A stretch of 7,138 nucleotides of DNA from Methylomarinum sp964442675 (GTDB lineage: Bacteria > Pseudomonadota > Gammaproteobacteria > Methylococcales > Methylomonadaceae): NCBI GenBank assembly GCA_964442675.1, contig CAYUAE010000107.1:1-7138 (forward strand), given 5' to 3'. Below are positions 1-4,368 of this stretch, piece after piece. Under the pieces are notes generated by a model. It saw nothing but the letters and a program-made list of their open reading frames with translations, ran no database searches and had not been told where the DNA came from. A program made the translations under genes and the position numbers. Position 1 is the first letter of the stretch, and the number at the start of each line of letters is the position of its first letter.

Positions 1-102
1 GCCGCCCCAACTCCCCTTACGCCCAGGTAAATGAGGCTCCAATAAAGCCCATATGTCATCTATTATTGAACCTGTAATCCATCCGCCAGTATTTTCCGCC
101 AT
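1..102 (-). pseudogene. IS5-type transposase N-terminus, fused to integrase remnant and cut by window edge
   Basis: The minus-strand frame from an ATG at 102 to position 1 is open for 34 codons and runs off the window. From about residue 12 it reads GSIIDDIWALLEPHLP followed by GRKGSWGG. This is the characteristic start of IS5-family DDE transposases (the N-terminal domain of unknown function before the catalytic core). The preceding 11 residues are not transposase-like; they are the integrase gene read in another frame, so the ATG at 102 is probably not the natural start. The transposase-like part begins at about 66-69, directly against the last integrase-like codon, leaving no room for a terminal inverted repeat and leader. 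I infer that the 5' end of the insertion sequence was lost by deletion or recombination. The catalytic residues lie outside the window, so whether the rest is intact cannot be judged. Confidence 0.7.
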
Positions 103-199
103 TGGGTTTTACGAGTAAATACAGACCTTCGCCATCGGCAAGTTTGTATTGTTTGGATTTCGGCTTCGCGCCACGTACGGCGGTGTCTGTAAGCTTCAT
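56..199 (-). pseudogene. Truncated island/phage tyrosine-recombinase integrase, N-terminal arm-binding domain only
   Basis: The 47-codon frame starts MKLTDTAVRGAKPKSKQYKL and continues with ADGEGLYLLVKPNGGKYWRM and DYRF. This is a near-textbook N-terminal arm-DNA-binding domain (the DUF4102-type domain of P4/CP4-57-like integrases). Intact members are about 400 residues; this one stops at TGA (56-58) shortly after DYRF, where transposase sequence takes over in another frame. The core-binding and catalytic domains, with the R-H-R-Y residues, are absent. The start is supported by AGG at 208-210, 8 nt upstream of the ATG, and by a good promoter at 238-266. The gene lies 161 bp from the 3' end of ssrA and reads away from it, as expected for an integrase next to its attachment site. 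It cannot make an active recombinase, so the island would depend on another integrase to move. Confidence 0.85.
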
Positions 200-201
200 T
201 T

Positions 202-248
202 ACGGTACCTGTTTTTTGATTCCAAAAAGTACCGTCAAAAATACCGTC
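202..248. repeat. Short repeats of TACCGT, candidate integrase arm sites
   Basis: TACCGTC occurs at 230-236 and 242-248 as direct repeats with a 12-bp period, each next to an A/T run. The core TACCGT recurs on the opposite strand at 202-207, just before the integrase start. Short direct repeats between an attachment site and its integrase gene are typical of arm-type sites bound by the N-terminal domain of this integrase class. Their position between ssrA and the integrase fits. Binding is inferred. Confidence 0.45.
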
Positions 249-266
249 TTTTTTGTAGGCTGTCAA
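238..266 (-). promoter_or_regulatory. Sigma-70-type promoter of the integrase remnant
   Basis: On the minus strand a perfect -35 (TTGACA, 266-261) is followed by a 17-nt spacer and a 4/6 match -10 (TATTTT, 243-238). Transcription would start near 231, about 32 nt upstream of the integrase ATG. The -10 and start region overlap the repeated TACCGTC elements, so a protein bound there could block the promoter. That autoregulation is inferred, not shown. Confidence 0.65.
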
Positions 267-292
267 TGGATTGTATGAGACATATAGGACAT

Positions 293-327
293 AAAAAAAG
301 CCCTAAGTTGTTGTAACTTAAGGCTTT
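293..327 (-). terminator. Rho-independent terminator downstream of ssrA
   Basis: Read on the minus strand, AGCCTTAAGTT (325-315), a 5-nt loop (314-310) and AACTTAGGGCT (309-299) form an 11-bp stem with a single G-U pair. Seven T residues follow (299-293). It lies 34 nt beyond the 3' end of the mature tmRNA and points the same way, so it most likely ends the tmRNA precursor. Because it is on the island side of ssrA, it may have come with the island. Confidence 0.85.
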
Positions 328-360
328 TAGGACTCTGTGGGATTTCTTGAAACAATAGGA

Positions 361-739
361 TGGTGGAGGCGGCGGGAATTGAACCCGCGTCCGCAAGTAC
401 TCCGCCTTAAGGTCTACATGCTTGTCCCATGCTTTTAATTTAACTGATGACTACCCGATGGGCCAGGAAAATCATCAGCGATTCCGATTGGTTTTAACGC
501 TTTCGACTCCGGACGAAGTCTAGGCGCGATCTTATGTAAGATGATCCCTGAATGTCCCGAAGGACTCTGCACGCATAAGCACATGCAGTCAGAGAAGTGG
601 TGCTGTTTTTAAGCAGCTAAAGCCACTGAGTAGTTTTCGTCGTTTGCGAATACTTTAAATATCAGTATATTTTACGAGATGTACTGTCCTCGGCATGCAC
701 TCAAGGTTTTGCTACCTGCGTCGAAGCCAAGTCGCCCCC
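361..739 (-). ncRNA. ssrA: tmRNA (transfer-messenger RNA)
   Basis: tmRNA rescues stalled ribosomes: it enters the A site as an alanyl-tRNA mimic with SmpB and then encodes a degradation tag. This is a standard one-piece form of 379 nt. The 5' end GGGGGCG (739-733) pairs with CGCCTCC near the 3' end to make the 7-bp acceptor stem, with a G-U wobble at the third pair. The discriminator A and an encoded CCA end at 361. The T arm (GCGGGTTCAATTCCCGC) and the 5' consensus around TTCGACGCAGG are present. The tag reading frame is at 609-647. A likely promoter lies upstream (751-756) and a terminator downstream (293-327). The few nucleotides between the predicted start and 739 would be removed by RNase P. 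The 3' end of this gene is a common target of island integrases, and an integrase remnant lies just beyond it. Confidence 0.97.
609..647 (-). other. tmRNA proteolysis-tag reading frame
   Basis: Inside ssrA, the resume codon GCA (647-645) opens a 12-codon frame ending in TAA (611-609). It encodes ANDENYSVALAA. The start (ANDENY) and end (ALAA) match the E. coli tag ANDENYALAA, with two extra residues (Ser-Val) between them. The ALAA end is the part recognised by ClpXP, and the N-terminal half binds SspB in E. coli, so the tag should work normally. Confidence 0.93.
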
Positions 740-750
740 TAAGTCTGTCC

Positions 751-818
751 ATTATATGACAAATTAATTCGGAATAGTTCATTATTTTTTTAAAATTTTT
801 TCCAAAAAAATTATTTTA
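751..818 (-). promoter_or_regulatory. ssrA promoter with A/T-rich UP-element-like block
   Basis: A perfect -10 (TATAAT, 756-751, minus strand) predicts a start near 744, a few nucleotides before the mature tmRNA end. The -35 region at 17-nt spacing is poor (AACTAT, 779-774). Just upstream, 781-818 is almost entirely A and T, with only two adjacent C residues (802-803) up to position 819. The region from -40 to -60, where RNA polymerase alpha subunits bind UP elements, corresponds to about 784-804 and falls inside this block. A strong UP element compensating for a weak -35 would suit a highly expressed stable RNA. Confidence 0.65.
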
Positions 819-2984
819 TCAATCTTCACCTTGTAGACGGGTGATCCAGGGGGTATCGGCTAAAGGGTCGACGTGAAAGATCAAGGCGTCAGATTTATGT
901 AATAAGCCTTCTTCACCAGATGCATTAGGATTGAGTTGTCTTTTCTGAAGAAAGTCTATCCAGCGTTGACTGTTGTAGATAACCAGGCCGCGTAAACCGA
1001 ATGGATTGCTATAAATTTGATAAGCCACATTATTTTCGGTAAAGCCGGGGTTGCGTTGAATCAATGACAGCAATTTCTGTTGCTGATGTCCTGCTAACTT
1101 TTTAAGAAACGAGTCTGGATGTTCAAGGATTAATGTTTTTAAAAAAGGTTGCAGTGAATGTTGGGACTGATGCTGTTGTAACGCATTGATTTCTCGCTCG
1201 GACAAGGTGAAACTTTCAGCAACCAGGTAGTGCTGGTCAATATTGCCATCATTGGCAAATAAGGTGATTTTTTCAAGATTTGGATCTTCGACAGCGGTTA
1301 AAAACGAACGCGGAGCGCGGATATGTTTGTCGATGGTAATGACCCAGGGTAAGGCGCGGCCAGTACGTTTAAAGCGTTCTTTGACGCTTTCGATAACGCC
1401 ACAGCGTGAGAGCTCTGTTTCGCGTCCGTGCGGCTTGACCAGAAAGGCATCGACTGCGGTTATTTGAGTATGGAAGCCGGCGGCCTTGAAATCCTGAATA
1501 ATGGTAGAGTAGCGCGGTTGGTAGGGGATGCCGGTGCCATCGTAAAGAATATTGATGCCGGCTTCTTTGGCGTGTTGTGCCACCATATCGCGCAGTCGAT
1601 TGGCAAAGGGCTCTACATAAACATAGTCGTCACTATGGTGATTGGCTGCGGTCAAGACATTGTATAAATCACTTAATTTACGGAATTCGTCTAGTGAGGC
1701 AATGACATAGTTGTCGCCGCATTGGGCGGCGGCGATTTCTTCGACGGCTGTTTTTCCGGCGCCGGCGCCGCCCATGCTCATGAATAATTTAGGCTTCAGG
1801 ACGGGGGATTTACCTTCAAATATTTTTTGTCGGGTGTTAATTAGGATACGTTGTATGCTACAGAGTCTGTCATAGGCGATTTCAACGGTTCGTTCCAAGC
1901 GTTTATCGCCATCGGCGGCAGCGAGGAGGCGTTTTTTAAGCGGTTCATTATTCGCAACTTTGAACAAATGCTTTTTATCGCCTTCACATTCTTTCAGAAG
2001 GTCCAGAAATTCCATGTGGCTGGGGGTGCGAAGACCGGTCAGCATGTTGACGTCCAGACAAAAGAGGGGAGCGACGCCGTCTTCTCGAATGGGAATGCCA
2101 TCAATCAGGCGTTTATCTGGATGTCGGAGGTATTCTGTACCAGGCAGATAGCCGATTATTTTTTCAGCAATACTCAAAGGACTGTCGGCCAGGTGTTTAC
2201 CTTCACTGAATGGGTCTTCGGTAATGCTGTTAACAGGCACCAGTCCGCCGGTCACGGTGACTAAACACAATACGCCATCTTCTGTGGTATGGGATAGAAA
2301 CGGAATGCCTGACAAAAAATATTTGTTTTCCGGCCAGGTGCCATAGCTGTTAGCTTTGTTTGCCAGGGTTTTATTGCGGACTGGGTCTAAGGCATGTTGA
2401 AAGGCGAGGCTGATTTGCTTCAGGTCACTGTCTGGACTATGAAGAATGACGGCGTCGCCTTTGGCCAATCGTCTAAAATCAATACCGGCTTCATAAACAG
2501 CTTTAAAGGCCGGCAAGTGCCCTAGTGTGCTCATAAATAAATCAAGTGTAATGCGATTGCCATAGGAAAATGGCCGGACGCGTCGCATTTCCTGATAAAA
2601 ACAGGCCAGTCTGTCAGCAATATTTTCGGTGTAGATGACAAAACCATTGTTGTCGAATATCGCGGTGTCTTCATTTTTCTGGCCATCAAGCACCAACTGA
2701 CCAATGGTGTTACGAAAGCGTTTTCGAGTGACGGCGGAAACAATAATTCCTGGCCTGTGATTGACACTGGCCTGATCTTTCCAGTCATGAAAAATATCCC
2801 GATGGATACGGGTGAATAACATGGTCAAATAGGTAACGCGTTTGGTTTGATCATGGGAAACAGTGGCTTCGGCTTCCCGCGATAACGTAGATAAGAGGTG
2901 TGTGCCTTGCAAAATAGCCAGCGTCGTTCTGAGTTTTTTTAACTGGTTGGCGGCGGGAAATTTCTTATTATCATTATTATTCAT
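819..2984 (-). CDS. Large zeta-toxin-like kinase with degenerate Fic-like N-terminal half
   Basis: This is a 721-residue soluble protein with no signal peptide or membrane segment visible. Residues 1-100 are mostly helical and charged. Residues about 107-180 have the order of a Fic domain: a hairpin-like stretch (TAIFDNNGFVIYTE), then a helix ending at R137-PFSYGNRITLD-148. This aligns with the Fic motif HxFx[D/E]GNGRxxR but lacks the catalytic His, the acidic residue, the second Gly and both Arg. Residues about 398-560 resemble zeta toxin/UDP-N-acetylglucosamine kinases: Walker A GGAGAGKT (405-412), D432 in SLDEFR, DGTG (482-485) and a following R-rich GRALP segment. K411 to D432 is the same spacing as I recall between the catalytic Lys and Asp of zeta toxin. 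Residues 181-397 and 590-721 I do not recognise. The start is supported by AGGA about 9 nt upstream. No antitoxin gene adjoins it; ssrA follows 79 bp downstream on the same strand. Kinase substrate and toxicity are unknown, and a non-toxin nucleotide kinase role is possible. Confidence 0.75.
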   Translation of the reverse strand: MNNNDNKKFPAANQLKKLRTTLAILQGTHLLSTLSREAEATVSHDQTKRVTYLTMLFTRIHRDIFHDWKDQASVNHRPGIIVSAVTRKRFRNTIGQLVLDGQKNEDTAIFDNNGFVIYTENIADRLACFYQEMRRVRPFSYGNRITLDLFMSTLGHLPAFKAVYEAGIDFRRLAKGDAVILHSPDSDLKQISLAFQHALDPVRNKTLANKANSYGTWPENKYFLSGIPFLSHTTEDGVLCLVTVTGGLVPVNSITEDPFSEGKHLADSPLSIAEKIIGYLPGTEYLRHPDKRLIDGIPIREDGVAPLFCLDVNMLTGLRTPSHMEFLDLLKECEGDKKHLFKVANNEPLKKRLLAAADGDKRLERTVEIAYDRLCSIQRILINTRQKIFEGKSPVLKPKLFMSMGGAGAGKTAVEEIAAAQCGDNYVIASLDEFRKLSDLYNVLTAANHHSDDYVYVEPFANRLRDMVAQHAKEAGINILYDGTGIPYQPRYSTIIQDFKAAGFHTQITAVDAFLVKPHGRETELSRCGVIESVKERFKRTGRALPWVITIDKHIRAPRSFLTAVEDPNLEKITLFANDGNIDQHYLVAESFTLSEREINALQQHQSQHSLQPFLKTLILEHPDSFLKKLAGHQQQKLLSLIQRNPGFTENNVAYQIYSNPFGLRGLVIYNSQRWIDFLQKRQLNPNASGEEGLLHKSDALIFHVDPLADTPWITRLQGED
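2541..2576 (-). other. Decayed Fic motif (codons 137-148)
   Basis: The codons read RPFSYGNRITLD. Against the Fic consensus HxFx[D/E]GNGRxxR, the retained positions are Pro-Phe and Gly-Asn. The catalytic His is Arg (codon CGG), the metal-binding acidic residue is Tyr, the second Gly is Arg, and the two Arg positions are Ile and Asp. The helix before it (ENIADRLACFYQEMRRV) has the expected Fic pattern. Adenylyltransferase activity by the normal mechanism is very unlikely. Confidence 0.55.
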
Positions 2985-3033
2985 ACGGTTATCCTGTCAA
3001 TCTGTAACCTGTTTGGCTTGAGTATTGTAACCT
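2985..3033 (-). promoter_or_regulatory. Candidate promoter and repeated operator upstream of the zeta-like gene
   Basis: A 5/6 match -10 (TACAAT on the minus strand, 3029-3024) would start transcription near 3017, leaving a leader of about 32 nt; the -35 is weak. The octamer TGTAACCT (plus strand) is repeated at 3003-3010 and 3026-3033, 23 bp apart (about two helical turns). One copy covers the -10 and the other lies just after the predicted start, an arrangement seen in repressor sites. The ribosome binding site AGGA lies near 2993-2996. Confidence 0.35.
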
Positions 3034-3089
3034 ACTGGGCAGGAAGAAAGCGTTTAAATGCGAAGAAGCTGGAGCAGGGTGGTTTAGGC

Positions 3090-3095
3090 TATAAT
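3090..3095 (+). promoter_or_regulatory. Candidate trpS promoter -10 element
   Basis: TATAAT at 3090-3095 is a perfect -10, but the sequence 17 nt upstream (AGCTGG) is a poor -35 and no TG extension is present. If it is used, trpS has a leader of about 145 nt. I saw no T-box, attenuator hairpin or leader peptide in it. A second, weaker candidate begins with TTGTGA at 3196. The remainder of this divergent spacer shows nothing else I can identify. Confidence 0.35.
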
Positions 3096-3245
3096 TATCG
3101 GTTAAACGTAATTAAAGATCAGTTGTTTACTCAATAGCGTGCGGGCATGTTAGTCCGGTTGCGGTCAATGAGTTAAGCGGATGCTGTCTTTTATTTTGTG
3201 AACTTATTTTGCGCATTATTTAACTTAAAAATTCAAGGATAATTT

Positions 3246-4259
3246 ATGAACAAGTCCATCGTTCTTACCGGAATTACCACGACAGGAACACCCCATTTGG
3301 GCAATTATGCCGGTGCGATTCGGCCCGCCATTGCCGCCAGTAAAAATGATGATGTCAGGCCATTTTATTTTCTGGCTGATTATCATGCCTTAATTAAATG
3401 TCATGAACCTGAACGGGTAAAACAATCCAGTCTGGAAATCGCGGCAACCTGGCTGGCGTTGGGCCTGGATACCTCCAATGCCGTGTTCTATCGTCAGTCG
3501 GATGTACCTGAAATTTTGGAGTTGACGTGGATGTTGACCTGTGTGACAGCAAAAGGGTTAATGAACCGGGCGCATGCTTATAAAGCAGCCGTCGCTGAAA
3601 ATGAAGAAGCCGGTGGCAAAGACCCGGACAAAGGTATCACCATGGGCCTGTTCAGTTATCCGATTTTAATGGCGGCTGATATTTTAATGTTTAACGCCAA
3701 CAAGGTACCGGTTGGAAAAGATCAGATTCAGCATATTGAAATGGCGCGCGATATTGCCAGTCGATTTAACCATATTTATGGTGAACATTTTACTCTGCCG
3801 GAAGCTGTAGTGGAGGAAAATGCAGCAACATTGTTAGGGCTGGATGGGCGCAAAATGAGTAAAAGTTATAACAACACCATTCCATTGTTTGAAAATGAGA
3901 AAAAATTCCGTAAATTGATCAATAAAATCAAAACCAACTCGTTGGAGCCGGGTGAGCCTAAAGACCCGGAAGGCTGTACCTTGTTCGGGATCTATCAGGC
4001 GTTTGCCCGTGACTCTGAAGTGGCCGAGATGCGTCATCGTTATGCCGAAGGCATTGGCTGGGGGGAAATGAAAAAGATTTTATTTGAAAAAATAAACGAA
4101 GAAATCGCACCGGCACGGGAGCGTTATCAGGCTTTGCTAGATGCACCTGAGCATATTGAAGAACAATTGCAAGAGGGCGCACAAAAGGCACGAGCGATTG
4201 CAACACCGTTTATTCAGGAACTCAGAGAAGCTGTAGGTATTTCAAAAATTACAGCCTAA
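3246..4259 (+). CDS. trpS: Tryptophanyl-tRNA synthetase
   Basis: This cytoplasmic class I aminoacyl-tRNA synthetase activates tryptophan with ATP and charges tRNA-Trp (EC 6.1.1.2). The 337 residues match the usual length (E. coli 334). The HIGH-type signature is TPHLGN (15-20) within TTTGTPHLGNYAGAIRPAI. The indole-recognition region is MAADIL with D145, GKDQ is at 157-160 and the KMSKS loop is at 203-207. All catalytic motifs are intact, so the enzyme should be active. Its N-terminal signature differs from the E. coli type (SGELTIGN) and resembles the TTGTPHLGNY version found in several other proteobacteria. An AAGGA site 5-6 nt before ATG supports the start. It is divergent from the zeta-like gene and 105 bp upstream of rapA on the same strand, with no terminator visible between them, so co-transcription is possible. 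Confidence 0.97.
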   Translation: MNKSIVLTGITTTGTPHLGNYAGAIRPAIAASKNDDVRPFYFLADYHALIKCHEPERVKQSSLEIAATWLALGLDTSNAVFYRQSDVPEILELTWMLTCVTAKGLMNRAHAYKAAVAENEEAGGKDPDKGITMGLFSYPILMAADILMFNANKVPVGKDQIQHIEMARDIASRFNHIYGEHFTLPEAVVEENAATLLGLDGRKMSKSYNNTIPLFENEKKFRKLINKIKTNSLEPGEPKDPEGCTLFGIYQAFARDSEVAEMRHRYAEGIGWGEMKKILFEKINEEIAPARERYQALLDAPEHIEEQLQEGAQKARAIATPFIQELREAVGISKITA

Positions 4260-4311
4260 AACGCTATTCATCCTTCAGCCATTACTTAATAACACAGGGT
4301 ACACAAAACTT

Positions 4312-4368
4312 ATGGATACAATGAGACTTTCTTTTGGCCACTTTCCATGGCAAGGCTGGGTTAAATGA
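4312..4368 (+). CDS. Possible 18-codon leader ORF overlapping the rapA start
   Basis: ATG at 4312 opens a frame encoding MDTMRLSFGHFPWQGWVK. Its stop TGA (4366-4368) overlaps the rapA start ATG (4365-4367) as ATGA, the classic arrangement for translational coupling. A GGG-containing purine run lies about 12 nt upstream, a weak and somewhat distant ribosome binding site. The peptide resembles nothing I know. It may be a translated leader that feeds ribosomes to rapA, or simply a chance ORF. Confidence 0.3.
   Translation: MDTMRLSFGHFPWQGWVK

Noticed and set aside
63..266. 67-codon minus-strand ORF starting MTAYKKDGIF
   Set aside because: It runs through the integrase promoter, the repeats and the integrase gene in the wrong frame. 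The recognisable integrase N-terminus is in another frame (56-199).
792..818. A/T-only hairpin after the zeta-like gene as a terminator
   Set aside because: The stem has no G-C pairs except possibly beside a tiny loop. It is better explained as a UP element for ssrA.
1851..2264. 137-codon plus-strand ORF opposite the zeta-like gene
   Set aside because: It lies wholly antisense within a strongly supported coding region, and no conserved motif or convincing ribosome binding site was seen.
3096..3245. T-box or tryptophan attenuator in the trpS leader
   Set aside because: No T-box consensus, terminator/antiterminator pair or Trp-rich leader peptide was found.
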